Shown: piece after piece, positions 12,116 to 22,835 of the stretch
Layout of the letters: each line of letters begins with the position of its first letter
Numbering within the stretch: the stretch's first letter is position 1
Origin: Castor canadensis
Taxonomy: Eukaryota > Chordata > Mammalia > Rodentia > Castoridae
Reading direction: 5' to 3'
Length of the DNA: 64,000 nt
Assembly: GCF_047511655.1 (NCBI RefSeq)
Contig: NC_133400.1
Span: 33,744,001 to 33,808,000, forward strand
Position numbers and translations under genes: made by a program
Notes under the pieces: generated by a model
What the model was told of the DNA's origin: nothing
The model's database searches: none
What the model saw: only the letters and a program-made list of their open reading frames with translations

Positions 12116-12461
12116 CCTAGGGTACCAATGTTGAAAGTAATGAAATGAGTTCCCAGGAAGCTGAGGGAACTGTGTCGCCTAGCTACTCTGTCAGATATAG
12201 CCCTATCTCCAGCTCAGGTTTCCTGAATCCTAGTTCAGAATCCTTGCCTCCAGAACATTCCAAGGGAAATGAAATTATGAAAAGAACTCAGGTGCCAAGT
12301 TTAAACTTGTGGCACAAATCTTAAGCCCATGTACCTAACTGTATCTTCTAGGAGATAGACAAAGCAATATCCATATAACCAAATTTCAACTGAGGGCCTA
12401 TTGCTCATGGAACCCTCTTGTGAGTGCTCTAAAAGAAGAATATGGTCCTGTCTTCACCAGA

Positions 12462-12486
12462 ACACACACACACTCTCTCTCTCTCT
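12462..12486. repeat. (AC)n(TC)n microsatellite, left arm
   Basis: CA repeats followed by TC repeats, ending exactly where the duplicated block at 12487-12796 begins. The mirror arm is at 12795-12879. Confidence 0.9.
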
Positions 12487-12791
12487 GGTGGTACTTGAGT
12501 TTGAACTCCAGGCTTCACGCTTGATAGTCAGGTACTTTATGCTTGACCATGTCTCCAGGGTTTTTTGCTCTGGTTATTTCAGGTGTGCACCACCACACCC
12601 AGCTTTTGTTTTAGTGGGATTTTGTAAACATTTTGCCCAGGCTGGTCTTGAACCTCAATCCTCCCTATCTCAGCCTCCCAAGTAGCTAGAATCACAGGTA
12701 TGAGGCAACAGCACCTGGCTTGTGTCTCTTGATAAACTCTTATCTGGTTAGTGTTTCCAGGCAATGTCATATCATTCAATATTAATCTGAG

Positions 12792-12796
<5 letters not shown>
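12487..12796 (-). repeat. Duplicated block, copy 1: ID-B1 SINE plus flank, inserted in a microsatellite
   Basis: About 98% identical to 14388-14698 (four substitutions and one 1-base indel by eye), including about 75 bp beyond the SINE. Unlike copy 2 it lacks the SINE's T-rich tail. On both sides it is bounded directly by (TC)n, so it looks like a later copy placed inside the microsatellite. The 94-codon open frame over it is SINE sequence. Confidence 0.85.

Positions 12797-12879
<83 letters not shown>
12795..12879. repeat. (TC)n(CA)n microsatellite, right arm
   Basis: About 19 TC units followed by about 22 CA units with one T interruption. Together with 12462-12486 it brackets the duplicated block. 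Confidence 0.95.
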
Positions 12880-12881
<2 letters not shown>

Positions 12882-14387
12882 TAACCATAGAGAAACATAG
12901 AGTTGTCCACACACCTCCATGTGAGGAAATGCTTCTCAGAGGCTATGGTCATGTATTAAAAAGGCATTGGTTCCCACCCAGGCTTCTCTCCCTTCCCCTC
13001 TCTGTAGTGGGCACTGAGGGCTTTCTTACCCCTTTGCCTCTCCATTTTCTGGAGTTCCCTGGTCACTTTGCTGGTCCCCACACCAAACACCACCCTAGAA
13101 GAGATCTGGTGCATTGGTTTGCATCCCAGGCCAGGACCACAACTGTAAGGAGGACTCTTTTGGCCCTCTTAAGTCTGAAGATATGAGCTCTAACCCAAAA
13201 TTCCCAGAAATTCTATGTTAAAGAGCAGCCTTCCAGCCACCTTCTCTACTCCCAGCCTCACATGAGTCATCAAAATGACTAATATGACACTATGATACAT
13301 GGCATTATCCCTAATGCATGTCCTCAGAGCAAACTCTGAAAGAGAAAGAATGCCTCAGGTTTTGCTCTGGAAGAAATCACATATCTCTTATTCAGATCAA
13401 TGGATACTAATTGCCAAGCAAGCTGAGACATTCGGTCTTCGATATTTCATGAGTGAATGGGAGGAGAAGTAATTTCTTTTCCTGGGAAAGAAGAATTAAA
13501 AGGAGGAGTAGGAGTTTGATAATGATGAAGACTAAAGAAAAGAAAAAGAAAGAAAGAAGTGGTTCTTAACTATCCATCATTTTTAGAAACACCGTTTTTA
13601 TGAGTTAAATGCAAATGAGTTAAAAAACATGTGGATTAAATTTCCACTAAAAACACTCATGAGCTTAAAATTTTAAAGGAAAAGCGGGCCCAGAGCCAAA
13701 TGCATTGTGGTCTGGGCCAAGCCCAGGGGGAGGAGCTCTATGCATCACACACCTGGATTCCCAAGTGTGTGATATATGTTGGGGGTTCAGGGACTCTCAG
13801 GTGGCCCTGATACCTCGCTGTCATACAACCAGAATTCATCTGTTCTTATAACATGGCTACAGTGCAGGAAGGGGCAGACTTGATTCAAATGGACTCTTGG
13901 CTCTTCACTGTAGCTAAAAATCTGAAACTGATTTCTTGGTCTCTTCCCTGAGTTAAAAAAAGACAGGTCTTGAGCAAGGGAGGCATCCAATCCTAATCCA
14001 GGCTCAGCCCTGTATCTCCTGTCTGGATAGGGATAAGTTAGACCTTGGGCCTCAAGGCTTTATCTTACAGGTGTCTAAGAGGCCACTCTCACACAGATGG
14101 GCACAGGGACAACTTTCTACATCATCTATTGAGTACTATTGTATGTACTAAGGATTTGACCTTCAGCAGCCTTATCAAAGTGACTAGCCATTGAGGATTC
14201 TCAGGGAAGTGTCCAAGGTCCCACATCTCATTGCTAATGGGAGAGGGGACAGGAGCCAATTTGTCACACTATATTACTATAATTTTAGTATCCTCAACCA
14301 TTTTGTTAGAATGTTATTTCAGATATAACTTTGAAAATGTATGCAGCTGCCATCAGTAAGCTCCAAGTGGTTCAGTTGCAGTTTTTT
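12880..14387. other. Unique sequence, with one diverged repeat pair member
   Basis: Nothing coding is recognised. The part at 13598-13686 ('gagttaaatgcaaatgagtt' and following) resembles 44283-44375 and may be a shared ancient repeat. Confidence 0.4.
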
Positions 14388-14698
14388 GGTGGTACTTGAG
14401 TTTGAACTCCAGGCTTCACGCTTGATAGTCAGGTACTTTATGCTTGACCATGTCTCCAGGGTTTTTTACTCTGGTTATTTCAGGTGTGCACCACCACACC
14501 CAGCTTTTGTTTTAGTGGGATTTTGTAAACATTTTGCCCAGGCTGGTCTTGAACCTCAATCCTCCCTATCTCAGCCTCCCAAGTAGCTAGAATCACAGGT
14601 ATGAGGCAACAGCACCTGGCTTGTGTCTCTTGATAAACTCTTAACTGGTTGGTGTTTCCAGGCAATGGCATATCATTTCAATATTAATCTGAGAAATC
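14388..14698 (-). repeat. Duplicated block, copy 2 (probable source)
   Basis: Composite ID-B1 SINE on the minus strand plus about 75 bp of unique flank, matching 12487-12796. Here the SINE keeps its T6 tail at 14382-14387 and both flanks are ordinary sequence, which marks it as the likely original. Confidence 0.85.
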
Positions 14699-16650
14699 AT
14701 AATTAGACCTGCAAATGTTTTGGAGAAAAGTAGAATAGTGCATTTTAAGAAAAATACAATTATTTCCCTAGCTCAAAGCAAAATTTATCTTTGCCAGAAA
14801 AAAAGATGCCCTTTCCTATATTGAGCATCACCACTATCCCTTATATATATATATCAATGGCACTGGCTCCTGTGAACCTTATTGTAACTGATCTCTCAAT
14901 TACCTGTCTCTTTCACTTGACTCTGAAGGCAAGAAGCATATCTGAGGCACTTGGTGCTCCTTGTTTGGGATTGACCCCTTTAAGACTCCTTGATGTGGCT
15001 GGTGGCTGACAGTTGTGTGGTATACTTGTCATAGCTCCACCTTCCCACACCCATAAACATAAAAGGCATGGCCAATCCATCACTGCCCTGAGCTCCTTGC
15101 TTATCTTCGAATTCTTCAAGAGATGCCTGTGGATAGCCACTACCAACTGACCACAGTTGAAAAGGAAATCCTTTTCCCTTCCCCTGTCTCAATCCCTAAA
15201 TTTGAAGTCTTCCTCAGATAGAAGAGGCTCTTGAGACATAAAAGCACCGAGGCAATGTGAAAAAAAACAGTAGAGACCCCAAAAATTACATCTCTCCTCT
15301 GGAGAGGATTGGGCCAGAGAAGGACTCATCACAGAGATGTGAGCAAGTCACCCATGCTGAGTGACCCCATCTTGGGATTTGTCCATTTGGAGCTAAAGCA
15401 GAAATCCACCTTTTCTTCAGTGGTGAGGCCTGGAGAGGTGAGAATACCAGACATCAGACCCGGTGAGAAAACCACTTAGACAAATAAAATTGTCACAAGA
15501 GATGGCCTGGAAGCTTCCTGGTCCATGGGATTTCTGATGACCAGTCACCTCGCAAACTCAAATGGGCCTCTAATCTTTATGTGATTTGCCTGTATAACCT
15601 ACACAAAACTAATTCAAGCCTCTCTAATTTGTAGCTCAATTTCAAGCCATAGAAACCTGATCATTTTACTTGATGATTTTTGGTATTCACATTACTTTAA
15701 AACGTTACCTGTCTAGCAAACAAGTCAGGTCACCACAAAGCTCTGAGCTGCATCCACTACCTTACGTCTGGTTGAAGGGTTGTAGACAATGTGATTTGAT
15801 AGCTTTGGAGTTCCTACGTTATTTGTACCAATAGCCCTTACCTCAGTGATGACTTAACCACGGGCATTGTTTTGTTTTTGTTTTTGTTTTTTGTCTGGGT
15901 TCTTAAATCAGAGATTCGTCCTTGGGTCAAAAGCAAAACCTCATTTGTGGTAGAAAGTGGCTATAATCATCTAACTCAGGCTCCATCATGGGGTTGCATG
16001 GCTTTGGAGATGTCCCTTTCCTTCTCTGTGTTTCTGTCAAATAAGGGAGTGGAGACAATGACCCCTTAAGGACTCGTATAGTCGTGAAGTTCTTTGACTG
16101 ACTCTGCTCAGAGCTGGACAAGTTTGAGGTCTCAGGTCTGCCTCTTCCTTGTGAGATGGCATTTTTCCAGGCTGAGGGAGCTGGCCTCTCTCTTAATGGC
16201 AGGAGACTTTAGAAAACCACAGAAGCCTTCTGGCTCAGCCTCCCCACATAGGCCTCTTGCTGTTTTGTCTCCTACAGATGAAACGCATTCCTCTGTTCTG
16301 AGTCCTATGGTTCCCACTCTTTCTTCCTCACTCCTATTATGAGACCTCAACTCCTGCTAAGGGAATCCACTCAAAGCATTGGCCGACATCTCCTACAGAG
16401 GCCAAGTGACTTTCCTTCATTCAATTTCAAGTCACAAAGCAAATGAAGCTGATGCTCAGACCTAGATCTCCTTCACAAAGTTCTTCTAGGGCCTGGCAGC
16501 AAAAGGACAGTCTCCCACCAAAACCCAGGGGCTGAGAGATGGAGGACGGCCATTTCCACATCTCATGATTCTTGGATTCAACTCTTGGCCAATGAAAACA
16601 GGAACAGCCAAAGCTCAGGCCGATAAAACAGTCACAACCTGAGGACTGAC
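14699..16650. other. Mostly unique sequence, one MIR relic
   Basis: About 16000-16090 has a diverged plus-orientation MIR ('ttccttctctgtgtttctgt'). Open frames at 14791-15192 and 15872-16350 have no recognisable domain. Confidence 0.45.
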
Positions 16651-16742
16651 TCCCTCTCTCTCTCTCTCGCTCTCTCTCTCAATGTCTCTCTCTCTTTTTT
16701 GCCCTTCCTCCCTCCCTCTCTCTCTCTCTCTTTCTCTCTCTG
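16651..16742. repeat. (CT)n pyrimidine microsatellite
   Basis: Imperfect CT/CCT repeat over about 90 bp. Confidence 0.9.
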
Positions 16743-18741
16743 TATGTTTCTTTTAAATGAATTCCCAAAGAAAAGGCCTACCTGTATGGGTGGACACTCT
16801 TAGCAGCCACAAATCAGCCTCTGCCTGCTCTGATGGATGCCTAGCCTGAGACTGCTCAAGTGATTGGCACTTGCTACCCAATGGATAATCAGGTGGAAAA
16901 TCTTTTTAATTTGGTAGAGTCAGGGATGTCAGAGCTGCTCTTGCAATATGATAAGCCAAATGTACATCACTACAGAAGTGAATGGGGGAAAAGGAAAGAG
17001 AAAGGAGAGAGAGAGAGCAGGGAGCCCTCCCTTCATTCTTGGCACAAAAGTCTTTCAGAAGACCTAGCAACACCTTCACAGTTTGTGAAGCCTGGAGGAG
17101 CTGATATTTCAGTTCAGGTCTTCTGACTCTCTCCAGAAATTTTGGTTCTTGAACCCCTTTCTTCTCTTAGTGTTGACATCCTCCCCACCTCACCCCCACA
17201 TATACCCCTCTTCTACATCCCAATTGTCTAGATACTCAGTCACTCTCATTGAAAACCTCTGGATCTTTTCAAGACCTCTTTAGAATATACATGGATCCCA
17301 CTTGGAGCCAAGTTTTAATTCAACCAACAGATCGATGTTTGGTTTTCCATAAAGGTTCATCACTTTACTTCACTGAGGGCTTCTTTGAAGAATAGTTCTA
17401 CATTTAAGTAGAACTTTATTTTCAGAAAGTGAGATTAAGGATCAAATGCTGCAAGTTGAGACTATATCCTAAGGAATGACAAAGTTACAAGGAAGTGAAG
17501 ACAAAGAGGAATGTGGCAAAGCAAGGACCTGCAGACAGGTAGCAGAAAAGAAGCCAAGGATGGTTTGAGAAAGGCCAGGAAAGCCCTAACCCAGGGGGCA
17601 GCACATTCAAGGATCTGAGGTCCAGAGAGCCACCTGGGACTCACTACCTGCTTCCTGACCCCTGCCGTGACTATTATGCCCATGGTAATGGTTATCTTCT
17701 TCACTAAGTCAGCCAGAAGAGATGCTGTCTTTATCCTCACTGCCTACTTTGATTCAGGAACTTCGATTTTAGGAACAGAACCATTGTGTAAAGCTTGCAC
17801 ACCTGAACTTCCAGCAGTTTAGAGACTAGGGAGAGGACCCCTGGTTTGGCTAATGATCAGAGAAAGCCACAGTGAATCAGCAGGGATACTGGAGCTGACC
17901 CAAGGTGAATTTTCCCTGCAGCTGAAGGCAGGATAAAGAATGAGGGGAATGGAGGGAGGCCTGGCCTACTAGAGCATTCTGACAACCAGCTAACTGGCTG
18001 GAAACAGTGGGCCAGAGGTACTGAGCTCAGCTGCTTTGATGCTCAAGTGAAGACTTTCTTATTTACGTACCCAGCTTGGGATGGATTCTTTGCTTCGTCC
18101 CAGTCCTGCTCAATGATTTTTGTAGAAAACTAAGGGCTAGGTTCATCTAATCTTCTGCTGCACCAGGAAAAGTAAGCAAACATTTTTTGAATAGTTCAGT
18201 GCTTTTGCAAATAGATCAAACAAGCTGAGACCATTTTCCATTCCCTAAAACTTGACTTCCCAGGACTATAAGCATGCAACCTAGTATTTTTTTTTAAGAA
18301 TCTATTTTTTCTTTTCCATTAAAACAGAGCACTAAGAGGCCCCTGAGATAACAAAGTAATTAATCTCTTTTCAGTTACTAATAGGAATGAGTGGAAGCAG
18401 CTGTGCTGAAGAATGTGGAAAACTGCATTGAACACCAGGCACCGCCCAGCGCTGGTGATACAGTCTTAGGCAAGTACTCCACCGCCCGGGGCTTTGGTTT
18501 CTCCACCTGTAAAATGAAATTTGGGTCTTGGCCAAGTGTTTCCCTTCCGTGCTTCCCAAGGATGAGAGGGTGAAAGAGTGAGGACAGGTGAGAGACCCAC
18601 GTCTCCCTACTTGCATCAAGAACAACATCTGGTCTCACCTGGACTACCTAAGGAGCTTCTGCCTAAGTTTTCAGTTAAAGGGTTTAATTGCTTAAAATAT
18701 TAAAAAATAAAATAAAATAGACAACCACTGAACTTCCAGAG
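16743..18741. other. No supported gene; one MIR relic
   Basis: About 18478-18535 shows 'ctttggtttctccacctgta', a plus-orientation MIR core. The rest is unique sequence with chance open frames. Confidence 0.45.
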
Positions 18742-18797
18742 TGAATTATATATATAATTATATGTAGATTTAAAATTTTATATCTATATATAAAATA
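18742..18797. repeat. AT-rich simple/palindromic sequence
   Basis: Nested TATATA runs with self-complementary arms. Confidence 0.8.
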
Positions 18798-21216
18798 AAC
18801 CCAGTGTTGAGGGAAAAATGGTTTTCAAATTTGTGCATGGACATTTACACACACACCATCACTGCCAATTCTGCAGTCAGATCATTCAGTGCTTTAACAA
18901 ACCCAAATAATTTTGGGAATCATTTATATCCCACCTCATTAATCCCCACCCTCACATACTTGATGTGTAGTATCAACCCTACAATAAACAAAATATAATA
19001 TTTATTAGTTAATATTTTATATTTAAGAAAAACATCAAAGCTCATTTGAGAATCTTGTTATAAAAGCAAACTCTCTGGCCTGCACCCCAAGATTCTGTCT
19101 TAAGTCTGAGATGGAGACTTGGAATGTGTGATTTTAGGACGACTCCCAACCCACAGACCACACTTGAAGAACACCACTTGTGTTAGGTTATGGCCCCCAC
19201 AACCTAACATGAAGATTGTGTACAAGTCATTGATTAAGGAATTGCTCTGGGTAGAAACTACCAGAAAAGCAAGGAAAGTAAAACAGGAAAGAGGAGAGAC
19301 ACAAGCTAGGTCAGGAATCGAGTAGAGTCCTGGCTTCAGCCAAGCCTGCAGGACATCCCTCAGATTTTGTTCCTACTGAAGCCAAGAGATCTGAGCACTC
19401 ACAGGCTGCCCAGGCATGCCACTGGCCAATGATTAACTCTCAGGGATATTAGTACCTGGAAACCACCAGGGCTCTGCATCCAGGAATAAGGCAGTTTCCA
19501 TGGCTTCCTCATGTTAGTGGAGCCAAGTGTAAGCAGTTAGTCAGAAGGGACCGGAGTCGAGGAGGCTGGTGGATCAGGCAGGTAGAAGGAAGGGTTCTGG
19601 GTGGAGCAGGCAGATGGGAGGAAGGGTCTGATGAAGCAGGCAGGTAAAATATATCATACACTGTAGTGTATTAAGCTCAAGCTTAGCAGGCTGTAGTTTA
19701 ACAGCCTATTCAGTCCAAGGTGCTCCATGGCAACAAGCATGAACACACATGAAAGCCAATATGGAATGTCTATGATAAACTTACATGAGCACACAGTAAA
19801 GGAATGTCTGTGATAATTATGTCACTAAACTCATGCATCCATAATTTCATATGACATCAAAGTTCCATCCAACACGACATGGTTCCAATAGATGCACATT
19901 CCATTCCATTAGCATTGCATTTCTCCTTGACACTCTTAGGAGAAAGTGCTATGGAATCTCTTCCCATTTTCCTACCTGTCTCTGCTATGAGGGTTCAGCT
20001 GTTAGCCTTGTCCACTTCGTCCTATTCTTTCACAGCACTTTTATATTTCTGACAATCACACAATCTTTTGTCCTCGATACTGAACCACAAACTCCTTGAG
20101 GACAAAGATCATGTCCTCAGTGCCAATAGCACAGATCTCCTCTGAGCAGGTAAAGAGCAAGGCTTGCAGGATGAACAAACTATCCAAAGTCCAAGGCTTG
20201 GCTTTAATAGTTACATAGAACCAAATTTTTCCTTGATTCGAATTCTCTTGGATTCCTTTGGTAATTAGCCAAGGAATCCCTTAAGTGATTAATCCTAATT
20301 CCTTAGGTAATTAATCAACCAAAATATTTATTGAGCACCTGGTCTGTGCCTATCTCGACAGTGGGAATGTTGCAAAATCCTATCAATACAATCCAAGCAC
20401 CCTCATAACATATGAATCAAGAAAAAGGGTGCTATTATAAACTAGTGAAGTGCTACATTATCAAATGCTGTTAATCAGATGTAGAAATTATATCAAAGTG
20501 TTCATTGTGAAGACACACCACAAAACAAGAGAGTTAGAGAGAGCCTCACATTCACACCGGCTTTGAGCTTTTGGTAATAGTTGCCTGGGAATCATCTCAA
20601 GGTCTTAGTCCTAATCCGAGGTGAATCAGTGTGCAGACTGATCAGCAATGTCTGCGAAGGCAACCAATATGACTGTTCACTTAAGGGCATCAAGTTTTAC
20701 ATTGTAGTAGACAATCTGTATACCAGTCAAGAGCTGCTTGGTAGGAGGACATTTTTGGAACACAGTTACCAGAGGTAAATCCAATGCCAATTAAATGAAA
20801 AGAATGACATTTCCCAGAAACAAGCTGGCTCTTCCCAGGATGCAATATTCAATTCAGTAACAGAGCCCAGTCTCAGTAGAAACCAAGTCCATCCCAAGGC
20901 CGGCTGGCAATTTTGTCAAATCAGATCTCCTCCTGGAGTGCTAATTGTATCTAAATTCACCCTGGAGAACTTGCAGAAAAATAGGAAATGGGAGGGGAAG
21001 CTTGTCTGAATTCAATGTCAGTAAAAGAAATTCAGGCAGACGAATTGCACCATTCACCAGTGACACAACAATGACGTTTGGACATCACTTGGTGAAGGAT
21101 GGTGTAGGACACTGATCATGTTATTCTACAAGCTTGGATGTCTTCAGGTTAGGTGACTCCAGGAAAGGTAAGAATGATGATGTGGCAGTTGGGCAAGGCA
21201 AACAGGTTGGCCTGCC
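18798..21216. other. Unique sequence with an L2-like tail
   Basis: About 20000-20175 resembles an L2 3' end ('aactccttgaggacaaagat'). Nothing else is recognised. Confidence 0.4.
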
Positions 21217-22005
21217 ATGCTCTCTTTGGAGCTCCAGTTCTGGGTGACCAGTGGGGAAGACATATAAGGAACTTGCACAAGTCAACTGCGCAAGATGGTG
21301 CTGGAGAAGACTTATCTGTGAGATATTCCTGAGAATAACCCAGACACCCACTTGATTTCACACCAGAAAACTATAAGAGGATAGACGCAATTGTAAAGAA
21401 TAAATAAATAAATAAAATAAAACTACCCGAAGAGCAGAAAGCAGCAGCTGTGTTCCAGCTCCAGATTTAGCACAAAGGCAGAATGGGTGGTTGGCCATTC
21501 TGCTATGAACAAGGTGGCAGAAGTTTTGCAAGTACCTCCAATGAGAGTATATGAAGTAGAGACTTTTTCTACAATGTATCATTGAAAGCCAGTTGGGAAG
21601 CATTACATTCAGGTCTGCACTGCTACTCCTTGCATGCCTCAAAACTCTGACAGCATACTGGAGGCCTTTCAGAAAAAAGTTGGAGTAAAGGTCAGGGAGA
21701 CTATGCCTGACAAGCTTTTCACTCTTACAGAAATGGAACATTTAGAGATCTGTGTAAACGCACCAATGACAACTACTATGAGGCTCTGACACCTAAGTCT
21801 ATTGAAGAAATTATTGACACACTCAAAGCTGGCCAAATTCCAAGACCTGGGCCAAGGAGTACATGTTTCCATTGTGAGCCAGCTGGAGATCTTTCTTCTT
21901 TGAACCACCCAAAGGACCTGGCTTTGGGGTACAAGCTGGCCTTTCATTTATATTCAACTATAAATACGTCACTAGAGAAATAAAATATGAATCTTCCATT
22001 TACAT
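21217..22005 (+). pseudogene. NDUFV2 pseudogene: Processed pseudogene of NDUFV2 (mitochondrial complex I 24-kDa subunit)
   Basis: The parent gene encodes a 2Fe-2S subunit of NADH:ubiquinone oxidoreductase in the mitochondrial matrix arm. Recognisable pieces run in mRNA order without introns. The mitochondrial-leader region near 21240-21290 comes first, then PENNPDT (about 21330), the [23 protein letters not shown] stretch (about 21478-21560), DNYYEAL (about 21768), the [10 protein letters not shown] stretch (about 21800) and the C-terminal [12 protein letters not shown]-like end (about 21907-21943). A polyadenylation signal AATAAA lies at 21979 and an A-rich end near 22003. It is broken by frameshifts, stops and an AAAT-type insertion of about 20 bp at 21398-21421. 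The cysteine-rich cluster segment is degraded. It cannot encode the protein. The identity is from protein recall and is firm; the 5' edge is approximate. Confidence 0.88.
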
Positions 22006-22084
22006 AAAAAGAAGAATAATGATATGTAGGAAAAAGGATATTGAACTTGGCATACCAAAGAGTTAGGTTCCAGGGTCAGATCTA

Positions 22085-22165
22085 GCACTTCCTTCAGTGA
22101 AACTTAAGCATTAGTTAAGTCTCGCCTTCTTCATTTGCAAAACAGAGCTAGGATTTTTGGCGTCT
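22085..22165 (+). mobile_element. MIR fragment
   Basis: 'cttcttcatttgcaaaacag' in plus-orientation MIR context; diverged. Confidence 0.4.
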
Positions 22166-22213
22166 ATAGAGAGAATATGCTCTTTAAGCAGCCATCCATT
22201 GATTGTCCCTCGT

Positions 22214-22264
22214 CCTTTCTTTTCTTTCCTTTTTCCTTCTCTTTTCTTTTTCTTTCCTTTTTTT
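22214..22264. repeat. Pyrimidine (TTTC-type) tract
   Basis: Imperfect TTTCC/TTTTC repeats next to the following LTR. Confidence 0.85.
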
Positions 22265-22269
22265 GTGAG

Positions 22270-22745
22270 AAAGCTATACTAGGTAGCTGTGTTGGTCACT
22301 CTTTGTCACTATAACAAAACACCTGAGCAAATCAACTTAAAGGAGGAAATATTAATGTCGGTTCATGGACTCCCAGGTTTCAGTCCGTGCATGGCTGTCT
22401 CCGTTGTAGTGGACCTGTCACAGGTAAGGCAGAACATCATAGAGACAGGATCATGTGACAAAAGAGCCTGCTCACCTCATGGCAGCCAGGAAGCAGAGAG
22501 ACACAAAGCATGGAAGAGACTAGGGACAAGACAGATTCTTCAAGGACATGCCCCCAGTGAGCAAGTTTCTCCAGTCTGGCCCACCTTCCATCGTTTCCCC
22601 CAATACTCACTCAATTATGAATCCATTAATGGATTAACCCTTGATCTGATCACCTCCCCAAAGACCCATCTCTAAACAATGCATTGGGGATCAAGCCTTC
22701 AATACAAGAGTCTTTTGGAGGAATATGTCTTATACAAGCCATAAC
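22270..22745 (-). mobile_element. MaLR-type LTR
   Basis: Minus-strand phrases: 'cactataacaaaacacctga', 'catggcagccaggaagcaga', 'tatgaatccattaatgga', and 'gcattggggatcaagcct'. The layout matches 37450-37865. The 128-codon open frame across it is LTR sequence, not a gene. Confidence 0.7.
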
Positions 22746-22835
22746 ACTAGCCCAAGCTGGCCTCCAACTTTCTGTCCTTATCTCAGCCTCCCAGGTGTTT
22801 GGATTACAGGTATGCACCACCACTCTCAGTCCTGG
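22746..22835 (-). mobile_element. B1/Alu-like SINE fragment
   Basis: 'atctcagcctcccaggtgtt' and 'ggattacaggtatgcacca' on the complementary strand of the B1 half. Confidence 0.75.

Noticed and set aside
22289-22675. 128-codon open frame as a gene
   Set aside because: It lies inside a MaLR-type LTR in the opposite orientation.
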